In this document: in pieces, positions 45,878 to 54,228 of the stretch
Numbering within the stretch: position 1 is the stretch's first letter
Layout: each line of letters begins with the position of its first letter
NCBI RefSeq assembly: GCF_017168235.1
Contig: NZ_JABFAO010000006.1
Span: forward strand, 62,001-126,000
Origin: Rhodococcus sp. KRD197
GTDB lineage: Bacteria > Actinomycetota > Actinomycetes > Mycobacteriales > Mycobacteriaceae
Length of the DNA stretch: 64,000 nucleotides
Direction of reading: 5' to 3'
The notes under the pieces: generated by a model
The model's input: only the letters and a program-made list of their open reading frames with translations
Databases searched by the model: none
Told to the model about the DNA's origin: nothing
Program-made: the position numbers and the translations under genes

Positions 45878-47284
45878 ATGACCGACGATCGTAACGACCC
45901 CGCGCAGAACAACCCCGCGCAGAACAACCCGACACAGCAGTTCCCCACCCAACCCGGTGCATTCGGGCAACGTCCGCAGGGGCCGTACGGCAATCCCGCG
46001 CACGGCCAGTATCCGTACCAGCAGGGCAATCCATACCAGCGGGGCGATGGGTACAACCAGCACGCAACTCCCCAGCAGCATGCGGCTCCCACACCACAGC
46101 ATGGGTCCGCGACGACGAAGGCTCGACCGGGCCGCGCGACTCTCGTTGCCGGGGCCCTTGCGCTGGTCCTTGTCGGCGGCGGAATCGGTGGTGCCATCGG
46201 TGTTTACGCGGCCGGCGGCGGGAACGGTGCAGGAGGCGCGACCAACTCCCTGAACTCCACCATCACGGCCGCGCAGCCGGCAGCCAACATTCCTGACGGC
46301 TCCATCCAGGCCGTCGCGAACAAGGTGTTGCCGAGCGTCGTGCAGATCGAGGTCGTCGGAAATCAGGCCGAGGGTGAGGGATCCGGTGTGATTCTCTCCT
46401 CGGACGGTCTCATCCTGACCAACAACCATGTCGCAACCGGGGCCGGTGCCAACGGCAAGCTCACCGTCTCGTTCGCCGACGGCACCACCGCGGACGCGAC
46501 GCTCGTCGGAGCCGACGCGGTCTCGGACATCGCCGTCATCAAGGCCGAGGGACGAACGGACCTGACGCCGATCGAACTCGGGTCCTCGTCCAATCTGCAG
46601 GTCGGTCAGCAGGTCGTTGCGATCGGTTCGCCTCTGGGCTTGGCCGGGACCGTCACCACGGGTATTGTGTCCTCGCTCAACCGTCCGGTATCGACCAGCG
46701 GTGAAGCCGGAAATCAGAACTCCGTGATCGATGCCATCCAGACCGATGCCGCGATCAATCCGGGCAATTCCGGTGGCGCGCTCGTCAATACCGATGGTCA
46801 ACTGATCGGTATCAATACCGCCATCGCCTCGCTCGGTGGCAGTTCCTCCGGCGCGCAGAGTGGATCCATCGGGCTCGGCTTCGCCATTCCTGTCGATCAG
46901 GCCAAGCGCATCGCCGACGAGTTGGCGACCACCGGCCAGGCGACGCAGGCGATGATCGGTGTGCAGGTGCCCTCTCGGGATGACGCGAACGGCGCCACCG
47001 TCGTCGAGGTCACCGAGGGCGGGCCCGCGGAAGCTGCCGGAATTCCGCAGGGCGCGGTCATCACCAAGGTGGACGACCGGGTGATCGAGAGCGGTGACGC
47101 GTTGATCGCAGCGGTGCGCTCGCATGTGCCGGGCGATTCCGTCACCATCACTTACACCGTTGGCGGTAGGGAGCAGACGGTCGACGTCACCCTGGGAACG
47201 GCGGAGCCGCAGACCGGTGCGGTGCAGGCACCGTCCGAGTCGGGTTCGCAGCTGCAGATCCCCGGCTTCCCCGGAGGTCGCTGA
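45878..47284 (+). CDS. pepD: HtrA-like membrane serine protease PepD
   Basis: Envelope quality-control protease. A proline/glutamine/asparagine-rich cytoplasmic tail with NPAQ repeats (residues 1-85) precedes one membrane helix (about 90-115). The trypsin-like domain has His184 (LTNNHVA), Asp217 (SDIAVIK) and Ser298 (GNSGGAL). A C-terminal PDZ domain follows (about 370-455). 468 residues. Its promoter has an MprA-box-like repeat, and its stop touches the ATG of an upstream extension of moaB2. Confidence 0.93.
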   Translation: MTDDRNDPAQNNPAQNNPTQQFPTQPGAFGQRPQGPYGNPAHGQYPYQQGNPYQRGDGYNQHATPQQHAAPTPQHGSATTKARPGRATLVAGALALVLVGGGIGGAIGVYAAGGGNGAGGATNSLNSTITAAQPAANIPDGSIQAVANKVLPSVVQIEVVGNQAEGEGSGVILSSDGLILTNNHVATGAGANGKLTVSFADGTTADATLVGADAVSDIAVIKAEGRTDLTPIELGSSSNLQVGQQVVAIGSPLGLAGTVTTGIVSSLNRPVSTSGEAGNQNSVIDAIQTDAAINPGNSGGALVNTDGQLIGINTAIASLGGSSSGAQSGSIGLGFAIPVDQAKRIADELATTGQATQAMIGVQVPSRDDANGATVVEVTEGGPAEAAGIPQGAVITKVDDRVIESGDALIAAVRSHVPGDSVTITYTVGGREQTVDVTLGTAEPQTGAVQAPSESGSQLQIPGFPGGR

Positions 47285-47373
47285 TGCTGACTTTCACTGA
47301 TCGACTGGCTACCGTCGCCACGATTTACGCACAGCGTGAGGCTCAGCACGGCGTTACTACTACGGTTAGCGGT

Positions 47374-47874
47374 ATGGAACATGAGGCAGCACTGGCTGGG
47401 CGTGCATTGGTAGTGATCGTCGACGATCGGACCGCGCACAGCAACGAGAAGGATTCGACAGGTCCGCTGGTGACAGAGCTGCTCACGGAGGCGGGGTTCT
47501 TGGTCGACGGCGTCGTCGCGGTCACCTCGGACGAGGTGGACGTGCGTAATGCTCTCAACACGGCTGTGATCGGCGGTGTCGACCTGGTGGTGTCCATCGG
47601 CGGGACCGGTGTGTCGCCTCGCGATGTCACCCCCGATGTGACGGCCGAGGTGCTCGATCGTGAGATTCCGGGCATCAGCGAGGCGCTTCGGTCTTCGGGA
47701 CTCGCGGCCGGATCGTTGGATGCCGGGCTCTCCCGTGGTCTCGTCGGCGTCTCGGGGAGCACGCTGGTGGTCAACCTGCCGTCCTCCCGGTCGGCGATCC
47801 GTGACGGCATGGCGACGCTGACGCCGCTCGCCGGTCATGTCATCTCCGAGCTCTCCGGTCTCGACGAACAATAG
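47374..47874 (+). CDS. moaB2: Molybdopterin adenylyltransferase-like protein MoaB2
   Basis: MogA/MoaB-fold protein. LVVIVDDRTAHSNEKDSTGPLV and VDLVVSIGGTGVSPRDVTPDV are the molybdopterin-binding segments, the latter with the GGTG motif; GVSGSTLVVNLPSSR is the C-terminal signature. 166 residues from ATG 47374, which matches the mycobacterial start (MEQ-); an in-frame ATG at 47284 overlapping the pepD stop would add 30 residues. Follows pepD as in M. tuberculosis. Confidence 0.9.
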   Translation: MEHEAALAGRALVVIVDDRTAHSNEKDSTGPLVTELLTEAGFLVDGVVAVTSDEVDVRNALNTAVIGGVDLVVSIGGTGVSPRDVTPDVTAEVLDREIPGISEALRSSGLAAGSLDAGLSRGLVGVSGSTLVVNLPSSRSAIRDGMATLTPLAGHVISELSGLDEQ

Positions 47875-47878
47875 AGCT

Positions 47879-48058
47879 ATGTCCGAGGACTGTTCACCAG
47901 AATCAGACGACGCGAGCCGGGCCCGTGCGCAACGGGCCCGGCTCGCTCGTATTTTCGGCGATGTTCTGCCCGAGTCGACGGGTGACGATCGGCCGACCGA
48001 GAGCGACGGTCGGTCGGACGATTGGTTCGCGAGCGAGCGCCCACCCCATCATGCTTGA
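47879..48058 (+). CDS. Small conserved hypothetical protein (FGDVLPE...PPHH motif)
   Basis: A 59-residue acidic/arginine-mixed protein beginning MSEDCSPESDDASRARAQ, with LARIFGDVLPESTGDDRP in the middle and ERPPHHA at the end. I recall similar small proteins with FGDVLPE and terminal PPHH in related actinobacteria, but no function. It starts 4 bases after the moaB2 stop, so it is probably cotranscribed. The ending is in coding frame up to a clean TGA. Confidence 0.6.
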   Translation: MSEDCSPESDDASRARAQRARLARIFGDVLPESTGDDRPTESDGRSDDWFASERPPHHA

Positions 48059-48609
48059 TGTGATCCACCCCACATTTTTCTCGACATGGGGCCGAGTTGT
48101 TCGTGTTTCGTTTACGCACTGTTAGCCAATCCGGACGGACATCGCGTTGCCTTCGAGGGTCGATCTGCCGCCCATTCGGGTCATAACCTTCGGGGGTATC
48201 GCTACCCGTATACAAGGATCTGTGGAGAGTCCCCGCATTTCAGGGCGCATGTGCACCTCGGTGAGGTTTGTAACGAAATGAAAACGGCTGCGATAGCTGT
48301 GATCCGGGTTACCTGTCAGTATGGTGTGACTGGTGTTCACATGCATGAAACACATCACGATTCGGCCATGTACGACCGGCGATCGTAGGGATTGTCACGA
48401 TCCTGCAACTCCTCTAATGTTGCCCTCAGCTTCCGGCACGAGAGCGTGGACCTTCACGCTCACTGCTCCTGTGTCGGGACTATCACGAACATGATCTGAT
48501 GATCGGGTTCTGCTCGGGGATCCTCGGCAATGCTGCCGGTGTGACGCGAGGGTGAAAGCCACAAGCTTCCCGCGCAAATGCGCTGGGACTGAACATGATG
48601 AGGAATTAA
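48059..48609 (+). promoter_or_regulatory. Long 5' region of the first MspA-type porin
   Basis: About 550 bases without a supportable gene. It holds a 7-base-pair hairpin GAGCGTG/CACGCTC (48443-48462), a TGTGA-N7-TCACA dyad around 48325-48341, and GAGG before the porin ATG. A long leader is plausible, but no known riboswitch could be recognised. Confidence 0.5.
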
Positions 48610-49359
48610 ATGACGGAGATCCAGAAGCCGCGGCGTAGCCGTGGACTGAAGTCCATGGGCGCCGCAGTTGTTGCCGGCGCTTCGGTTGTCGGCCTGGTGC
48701 TCGGTACGGGTACCGCGTCCGCAGCTGTAGACAGCACGAACTCGGTTGTGGATGCCAATGGCAACCTCATCACCGTGACGCTGTCCGACACGTTCCTCAA
48801 CAGCGTTCCGCCGCTGGACGGCAACCCGCTCACTCGTGAGTGGTTCGCCAACGGCGTTGCAGGCTGGGAAGTTACCGGACCTGACGCCGACGACTTCGAG
48901 GGCACCGTCAAGATCGGCTACCAGGTCGGCTACCCGGCCAGCCTCGGTGGATCGCTCTCCATCGGTTGGGGAACCCCCAGCATCACTGCAGAAGCTGGCA
49001 CCGGATTCTCGTTCGATCCCTTCAACCTTCCGGAGGGCGACATTGATCCCAGCCTTCCGATCGACGTTGGCATCGGAGCGGAGGCTCAGCTTATTCCTAC
49101 CGCTGACTTCGAGGTCGCAATCGAGCCCGGCCCCGGCGTCGTGCAGTCGGAGAGCGCTTACGCGATCGTCGACGATTCCGCCGACATCACCGGCAGCGAG
49201 GGTGACGCAGAGGGCCCCAGCGGCACCATCCAGGTTGCAAACCTGCACGGCACCGCGACCGGCATCCTCGGCAACGTCCGCGTTCGCCCGTACGTCGCGG
49301 TCATCAGCTCCACCGGTGATGTTGCTGTCACCTACGGTGCACCGTGGACCTTCAACTGA
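48610..49359 (+). CDS. MspA-family mycomembrane porin (paralogue 1, cysteine-free)
   Basis: Outer-membrane channel protein of the octameric MspA family. Signal peptide: basic N-terminus (IQKPRRSRGLKSM), hydrophobic core AAVVAGASVVGLVLGTG and ASA cleavage site near residue 38. Mature chain begins AVDSTNSVVDANGNLITVTL, followed by REWFANGVAGWEV and IGYQVGYPASLGGSLSIGWGT, all typical of MspA. Ends AVTYGAPWTFN. 249 residues. A bidirectional-looking terminator hairpin follows. Confidence 0.9.
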   Translation: MTEIQKPRRSRGLKSMGAAVVAGASVVGLVLGTGTASAAVDSTNSVVDANGNLITVTLSDTFLNSVPPLDGNPLTREWFANGVAGWEVTGPDADDFEGTVKIGYQVGYPASLGGSLSIGWGTPSITAEAGTGFSFDPFNLPEGDIDPSLPIDVGIGAEAQLIPTADFEVAIEPGPGVVQSESAYAIVDDSADITGSEGDAEGPSGTIQVANLHGTATGILGNVRVRPYVAVISSTGDVAVTYGAPWTFN

Positions 49360-49407
49360 TCTCCATCAGTTGAGCTCGAGCTTCACCCAGTGCTGACGCG
49401 CTGACGC

Positions 49408-49445
49408 AATCGGGCCCGTCCGGAATATTCCGGGCGGGCCCGATT
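49408..49445 (+). terminator. Terminator after porin 1
   Basis: A GC-rich stem (49408-49425 with 49428-49445, one G-T wobble, tightest pairs at the top opening as loop) beginning AATCGGGCCCG and ending CGGGCCCGATT, followed by TT. Confidence 0.8.
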
Positions 49446-49524
49446 TGTGCGTCCCACCGACAGTTGACGATCCGAATTGCCGAGCCCCGCGGCTCCGGCC
49501 ACGAGATAAGGCTGATTCAAGACG

Positions 49525-49944
49525 ATGCGTTCCACTTTGATGTCCGCGGTGGCGATCACCGCGTTGATCGCGCTGACCGGGTGCAGCAGCGATTCCGACG
49601 GCGATGCCGCCAATGCTGACGCGTGCCAGCAATTCGGCGCCGCCCACGACCAACTGGCCGAGCTCACCGCAGCTGGACCTACGGACGGTGATGTCGAGCA
49701 GTGGACTGCAGACAAGGATGCCTCCATCGCCGAGATTCGATCGCTCGCAGGCACCGCCACCGATGATGTCCAGGTGCAGATTCAAGCGCTCGTCGATGCG
49801 CTCCCGGCCGACTCGCTCGAACTCACCGAAGCGGACAGCGAATCCGGCCAGGCGTTCGTCGACAACGCCGCCGCCGTAGCCTCGGCTTGCGAGAGCGACG
49901 GCACCACAATCACTCTGGCAGAATTCCCGCTACAGAGGTTCTAG
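49525..49944 (+). CDS. Small lipoprotein of unknown function
   Basis: 139-residue secreted lipoprotein: MRSTLMSAVAITALIALTGC has lipidated Cys20, followed by a SSDSDGDAA linker. The mature part is acidic and mostly helical (CQQFGAAHDQLAELTAAG, then IAEIRSLAGTATDDVQVQIQ) with two further cysteines near residues 34 and 121 that may form a disulfide. No family recognised. Lies between porin 1 and the convergent mscL. Confidence 0.75.
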   Translation: MRSTLMSAVAITALIALTGCSSDSDGDAANADACQQFGAAHDQLAELTAAGPTDGDVEQWTADKDASIAEIRSLAGTATDDVQVQIQALVDALPADSLELTEADSESGQAFVDNAAAVASACESDGTTITLAEFPLQRF

Positions 49945-49998
49945 ACAAGTCGCGGTCGCGTCGTTCTCGGATCGATACCGCCGATCGCCCAAGACAGC

Positions 49999-50042
49999 GA
50001 AAAGCCCGTTTGCGCTGAGTATTCAGTGCAAACGGGCTTTTC
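49999..50042. terminator. Bidirectional intrinsic terminator
   Basis: GAAAAGCCCGTTTGC (49999-50013) pairs with GCAAACGGGCTTTTC (50028-50042), with an inner CTGA/TCAG stem. The A-run/T-run at the two ends make it work for both the lipoprotein gene and convergent mscL. Confidence 0.9.
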
Positions 50043-50058
50043 GATGTTCGTCCGACTG

Positions 50059-50535
50059 TTACTTGCTGTGCTGCCCGCCGCCGGACTCGCCCAGGTCCGT
50101 GGGTGATTCACCGCTGCCACCGGTGTCGTCCGCCGGTGTCGAGAGCTTGCGTCCCACCTCGGTTCCACCCGCGAGAATGTCGCGGATCTGAACCAGAACG
50201 TCGACGTCGCTCAGCTCCTTTTCGGGCTGACTGACGAATCGCTTCTTGGCGGTGTTGACCGGAAGAATGAGGACGAAGTAGACGACTGCCGCGATGATGA
50301 TGAAGTTGATGATCGCGGTGATGATCGCCCCGACGTTCACGAAAGTCTCGGGACTGGAGGTGATTTGAAAGCCCCAGCCGTACTCGTTCGATCCACCGAG
50401 GGCAGCGACCATCGGGTTGACGATGTTGGAGGTGAACGCGGTGACGATGGCGGTGAAAGCTGCGCCGACAACCACGGCGACGGCGAGATCGACGACGTTT
50501 CCTCGGAGGAGGAAGTCCTTGAAGCCTTTGAGCAT
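50059..50535 (-). CDS. mscL: Large-conductance mechanosensitive channel MscL
   Basis: Pentameric osmotic safety valve. Starts MLKGFKDFLLRGNVVDLAVA, followed by TM1, the periplasmic loop with SNEYGWGFQITSS, TM2 (AIINFIIIAAVVYFVLILPV), and a cytoplasmic helix LVQIRDILAG plus a glycine/serine-rich tail. 158 residues. GGGAGGGCAC before ATG 50535 decides against a longer reading. Its place after moaB2 and the porin mirrors M. tuberculosis (moaB2-mscL). Confidence 0.95.
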   Translation of the reverse strand: MLKGFKDFLLRGNVVDLAVAVVVGAAFTAIVTAFTSNIVNPMVAALGGSNEYGWGFQITSSPETFVNVGAIITAIINFIIIAAVVYFVLILPVNTAKKRFVSQPEKELSDVDVLVQIRDILAGGTEVGRKLSTPADDTGGSGESPTDLGESGGGQHSK

Positions 50536-50786
50536 GTGCCCTCCCGGGAGTCCGACGGATCTAGTGGTCGTGAGGAGAACGAGGCTAGCCGATTCGGTGC
50601 CCTTCGCAGAACCTCTCACACCCGGCTGCTCGCTGCAGTATGGCGCGTAACAGAAATTGACCGTTGCGAACGAAAGTTGTTACCCATTAATGGTGACGAA
50701 GAACAGATCGTCCCGTATTCTTCCCCAGGAATGAGTCTCGGTGTGTAAGTCGAGGCGGTCGGATTCACTGTTTTTTGAGGGGAACC

Positions 50787-51473
50787 ATGAACGAGTCTCG
50801 CTTTCCCGGGCTGCCTCGCCTGTCCGGACTTCGCAGAATCGGTCGCATAGCTGCGCTCGGTGCAGCGGCATCGATGGCGGTAGGCCTGATGTCGGCCGGA
50901 TCGGCCAACGCCGAAACCTTCGTCCCACTTGCTCCCGGTGAGAAGGTTGCGGGGCCGTACAAGATCGCGCACTTCGACGAATCTGCCAAGGTTGCACCGC
51001 AGATCGCGTTCAACGGACTCAACCGCAACGCCTGGGCCACCGGAACTGCGATGTCCGAGGTTCCCGAAGGCGCAGAAGGCACCCTGACAACCGGCTACCT
51101 CGTCGGCTGCCAGCTCGACATGGACGATTTGAGCTTCGGCCTGGACTTCGGTGCCGGTATCGAAGGTGGCAACACCAACATCATCACGCTGTTCCCCATT
51201 CCTTTCCTCATCGGCGGTGAAGGCGAGACCACCAACACCATCGGCGGCGGTGCCAGCTTCGAGGTACCACTGAAGGATCGCGAGGTTGCTGCAGTAGAAA
51301 TCGCGTCCAAGGACGTCAGCGGACCGGTCACCGCGATTCAGTACCAGGATGTCGCTATCTCCGTTCAGAACTGCGGCGGATACGCACAGGCTCGCTCGTA
51401 CACCACGCTCGAGCTCACCGGTGACTACCGCTACAAAGGCACCCTCTACGGCCAGCCCTTCAGCCTCGGCTGA
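50787..51473 (+). CDS. MspA-family porin (paralogue 2, two cysteines)
   Basis: Secreted MspA-like porin of 228 residues. GAGGGGAAC sits directly upstream of ATG 50787. Signal peptide core AALGAAASMAVGLMSAGSANA, mature start ETFVPLAPGEKV. Family segments: LNRNAWATGTAM, TTGYLVGCQLDMDDLSFGLD, and the C-terminal YRYKGTLYGQPFSLG. Cys108 and Cys196 occur at places matched in paralogue 3 but absent in paralogue 1, suggesting a disulfide-stabilised subgroup. Confidence 0.87.
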   Translation: MNESRFPGLPRLSGLRRIGRIAALGAAASMAVGLMSAGSANAETFVPLAPGEKVAGPYKIAHFDESAKVAPQIAFNGLNRNAWATGTAMSEVPEGAEGTLTTGYLVGCQLDMDDLSFGLDFGAGIEGGNTNIITLFPIPFLIGGEGETTNTIGGGASFEVPLKDREVAAVEIASKDVSGPVTAIQYQDVAISVQNCGGYAQARSYTTLELTGDYRYKGTLYGQPFSLG

Positions 51474-51542
51474 TCGCGCGTACGTCGACGATCTTCGCTG
51501 GACATTTTGACTTCGCAGGACCTTACGAGGGGAACAAAGACC

Positions 51543-52268
51543 GTGAAGAACAACAAGACTGCTGCGACACGCATCGCTGCACTCGGCGCAGCCGGCGCCA
51601 TCGCACTCAGCTTCTGGTCCGCAGGCGCGGCGAGCGCAGACACCTTCGTCCCGCTCGCGGACAACGAGATCACCAAGACGCTGATCGACGGCACCGTCGT
51701 CACCGTCAAGGGATTCGGTCAGAGCGGCCTCATCTCGCCTTCGATGGGCGCAACGCCGACGCAGCGCAACGTGTGGGTCACCGGCAACTACACCGTCGAA
51801 ACGTCCAACCCCGGTGGCGGTTCCATCGAGCCGGGCTTCTTGGTCGGCTGCCAGGTGGACTTCGCTGCCGGCATCAGCGGTGGCGTCGAAGGTTCGTTCG
51901 GCCAGGGCAACACGATCAGCGTCGACCCTGGTGACATATCCTCGCTCGAAATCACACGCACGCAGCCGAATACGTATGACATCGGCGCCGGCGTCAATCT
52001 GGATCTCGCGCCAGGTCAGCTCAACGACATCAAGCTCGTCGCCGACGAGACCGACGCCAAGATCGACGGCGTCACTGTCGCTACGGAGACCTCGAACGAT
52101 TTCGACTTCTCGGGTAGCGGTGGCGGATTCACATACGCCGACGAGACGATCGGTGTCTCGGGTTGCGCCGGGTTCGCGGAAGCGCGCTCTTACGTCAACG
52201 TCACCATCGAAAACGATGCCGTGACGTCCACGGTGACCCTGTGGGGTCAGCCCTTCAGCATCGGCTGA
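51543..52268 (+). CDS. MspA-family porin (paralogue 3, two cysteines)
   Basis: Secreted MspA-like porin of 241 residues, 70 bases after paralogue 2. The GTG at 51543 has GAGGGGAAC upstream, like its neighbour. Signal core AALGAAGAIALSFWSAGAASA, mature start DTFVPLADNEI. TQRNVWVTGNYTV, EPGFLVGCQVDFAAGISGGV and VTLWGQPFSIG parallel paralogue 2 closely, including Cys103 and Cys208. The two are a tandem duplication, probably cotranscribed. Confidence 0.87.
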   Translation: MKNNKTAATRIAALGAAGAIALSFWSAGAASADTFVPLADNEITKTLIDGTVVTVKGFGQSGLISPSMGATPTQRNVWVTGNYTVETSNPGGGSIEPGFLVGCQVDFAAGISGGVEGSFGQGNTISVDPGDISSLEITRTQPNTYDIGAGVNLDLAPGQLNDIKLVADETDAKIDGVTVATETSNDFDFSGSGGGFTYADETIGVSGCAGFAEARSYVNVTIENDAVTSTVTLWGQPFSIG

Positions 52269-52277
52269 GCAACGCAC

Positions 52278-52329
52278 TAACCACCTCTGGCGGTGACGCG
52301 ATCGACGGCGTCACCGCCAGAGGTGGTTA
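52278..52329 (+). terminator. Terminator after the tandem porins
   Basis: A perfect 21-base-pair stem (52278-52298 with 52309-52329), 10-base loop, directly after the porin 3 stop and followed by CTTTG. Confidence 0.85.
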
Positions 52330-52403
52330 CTTTGCGATTACACCAAGATTGTGAGTTGCTACAAAGTAGGTTCTTGTCGTCCAGGCACGTTACGATCAGT
52401 TTT

Positions 52404-52937
52404 ATGGGCCGTCACAGAGCAGGGGATGCAGCGCCGTCCAGCGATTGGATCGAGCGCGTTCTCGGCAAGCGCCACCGACTCTCGCTATACCACGATCCCG
52501 AGGGTGCGCTTGCGAGCGAGTCGGCGTTGCTGCGGATGTACCCACACAAATCGGATGTGGAGGACTACGCCCACCGAGACGAGGCGTACCGAAACCTGGG
52601 GACCTCGGCGGCACTGCATGTAGTTCGCGATGTGTTCGCAGACTACGACTGCTATGTCCTGCGGCTCTCGGAGCAGCGGATCATCGAGCACCGTCCCATG
52701 CGATCGAATGATGCTCTGCACAGCGACGTGTTCATCGAAACGCACGAGATCGTCGACGGCGACGATGTCTTCAGCGTTCGTATCGTCTTCACTGACTCCA
52801 TCGGCGCCCTGGTCTTCACCCATTTCGCCACGTTCGTCGGTCGAGTGGAGGCCCCCGCTGCCGCAAAGCCGGCCGAGGTTGTTCAGGGAGATTCCGGCAC
52901 CCGTCAGCCCAACGAGGATGTAGCCGCAAGCAACTGA
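52404..52937 (+). CDS. Hypothetical protein
   Basis: 177 residues, soluble, beginning MGRHRAGDAAPSSDWIERVL and ending with a disordered AAKPAEVVQGDSGTRQPNED tail. The middle (HVVRDVFADYDCYVLRLSEQ through VFSVRIVFTDSIGALVFTHF) suggests an alternating beta/alpha fold, but I recognise no family. It lies between a porin terminator and the convergent SAF-protein gene with a 17-base gap. A longer in-frame start at 52293 would overlap the terminator stem and was rejected. Confidence 0.65.
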   Translation: MGRHRAGDAAPSSDWIERVLGKRHRLSLYHDPEGALASESALLRMYPHKSDVEDYAHRDEAYRNLGTSAALHVVRDVFADYDCYVLRLSEQRIIEHRPMRSNDALHSDVFIETHEIVDGDDVFSVRIVFTDSIGALVFTHFATFVGRVEAPAAAKPAEVVQGDSGTRQPNEDVAASN

Positions 52938-52954
52938 CTCGCAGGCAACTGACT

Positions 52955-53629
52955 TCAGTGGAACGTCACCGTCAGGGCGCTCGTGAGTGATGCGGCCGCT
53001 ACCGTCGTGGCGTCCTCAGGCGACATGGCTACGAGAACCACAGGGTCGGTGCCCCGTCGGCTGGAGTTCTCCGACGAAACCAGTATCACCACAGCCTTGC
53101 TCGCCAGCACCCGCGCGGCGCGGTCGTCATCTCCTTCGCCGACGGTCAGCACGTCGACTGTGTCGCCGGACCGCAACAGGTTCGTCACCCCGGCGTCGCT
53201 CAACCGCACCGGGACGATGCGCGCATCGGGCGCGTCGATCGCAGACTCCGCCAACCGGGACGACAACAGTCGAACGTCGGTGATGGGCTCGCCCGCGCGT
53301 ACTGGACCCGCCACGGTGCGTGCGCCGATGTCGTCCAATGACTCCAGCGCGCCGTCGGGAACCGTGGTTGGGGAGAACTCCGCGATCCGCACGTCCTCGG
53401 ACCCGAGCGTGGCGCCTGGGGTGAGATCGTGCGCTGCGACGAGAACGCGGACGTGATCGGTGGCGGCCGCATCCCGTGCGAACATCACCACGGCGGTCAG
53501 CGCGAGCGACGCTGCGGCCACGCGTCTGACAAGGATGGTCCTGCTCCAGCCGGGTCGGGCGAGGATCCGGTCCAGCACGGTGGCGTCGAGACGCGTCGAT
53601 TTCTTGGGGGCAGGCGAGCTGAGCGGCAT
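52955..53629 (-). CDS. SAF-domain protein (CpaB/RcpC-like)
   Basis: One membrane helix (about residues 35-55, RRVAAASLALTAVVMFARDA) followed by an SAF/AFP-like domain, VLVAAHDLTPGATLGSEDVRIAEF and GARTVAGPVRAGEPITDVRLL, then a region like the Flp-pilus assembly protein CpaB. 224 residues. A gene of this type precedes fmdB in M. tuberculosis too (Rv0990c). No other pilus genes are near, so the function is unclear. Confidence 0.8.
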   Translation of the reverse strand: MPLSSPAPKKSTRLDATVLDRILARPGWSRTILVRRVAAASLALTAVVMFARDAAATDHVRVLVAAHDLTPGATLGSEDVRIAEFSPTTVPDGALESLDDIGARTVAGPVRAGEPITDVRLLSSRLAESAIDAPDARIVPVRLSDAGVTNLLRSGDTVDVLTVGEGDDDRAARVLASKAVVILVSSENSSRRGTDPVVLVAMSPEDATTVAAASLTSALTVTFH

Positions 53630-53720
53630 GTCGAGCACGCTATCGGCACACACGCGTCGCCGAAGCGCCGAACAGGCCCCGGCTGTGGATAGAACCGGGG
53701 CCTGTGGACGAACGGGAGAA

Positions 53721-54053
53721 CTATGAGCTGGCGGCGGCCTTCGCTGGCGTCGGAGTCGAGGTGCTGGGCTTGGCAGAAGAGCTGCTCGAGGAGTCCTTCG
53801 AGGCGGTGGCTTCGGTCTTGACCGGAGCAGAATCGCTCTTGGACTCACCGGAGCTTTCGCTGACCGTGCTCGATCCGCTACGGCTGTCTGTCCGGTAGAA
53901 TCCGCTGCCCTTGAATACGATCCCAACGGAGTTGAACAGCTTTCTCAGCTTGCCGGTGCACTGCGGGCACACGGTCAGCGAGTCTTCGCTGAACGACTGC
54001 ACGATGTCGAACCGGTTGTCGCATTCGGTGCAGGCGTACGAATAGGTGGGCAT
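53721..54053 (-). CDS. FmdB-family zinc-ribbon protein, homologue of the redox-regulated chaperone Ruc
   Basis: N-terminal zinc ribbon MPTYSYACTECDNRFD with Cys8, Cys11, Cys29 and Cys32, then a long serine/alanine/lysine-rich disordered tail to residue 110. This layout and the neighbouring cycloligase-galU genes match M. tuberculosis Rv0991c (Ruc), a holdase activated when its cysteines form disulfides. A CIRCE-type operator lies 132-158 bases upstream of the ATG, so heat-shock repressor HrcA likely controls it. Confidence 0.87.
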   Translation of the reverse strand: MPTYSYACTECDNRFDIVQSFSEDSLTVCPQCTGKLRKLFNSVGIVFKGSGFYRTDSRSGSSTVSESSGESKSDSAPVKTEATASKDSSSSSSAKPSTSTPTPAKAAASS

Positions 54054-54184
54054 CGATGGTTCCTCCGCGCTGGTCCACTGGTCACCAAGGAGATGTCGCC
54101 GGGGGGTGATGCTCGGTCGAGCGGCTTTCCCCCACGATTGGTGTGCCGAAAAACAGATGGTACTTTGCCGAACAAGACAGAGCA

Positions 54185-54211
54185 TTAGCACTCTACATAC
54201 ACGACTGCCAA
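54185..54211 (-). promoter_or_regulatory. CIRCE (HrcA operator) overlapping the fmdB/ruc promoter
   Basis: TTAGCACTC, 9 bases, then GACTGCCAA: left arm identical to the CIRCE consensus, right arm 7 of 9. On the minus strand TTGGCA within it is followed 18 bases on by TAATGC, a plausible -35/-10 pair. Confidence 0.72.
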
Positions 54212-54228
54212 CCTAGCCATTCGGGCAT

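Noticed and set aside
48325..48341. CRP-type site TGTGA...TCACA before porin 1
   Set aside because: The spacer is 7 bases instead of the canonical 6, so a real CRP/Cmr site is not supported.
50616..52277. 553-codon minus-strand open frame over the porins
   Set aside because: Antisense to two clear MspA-type porins with signal peptides; composition is that of a shadow.
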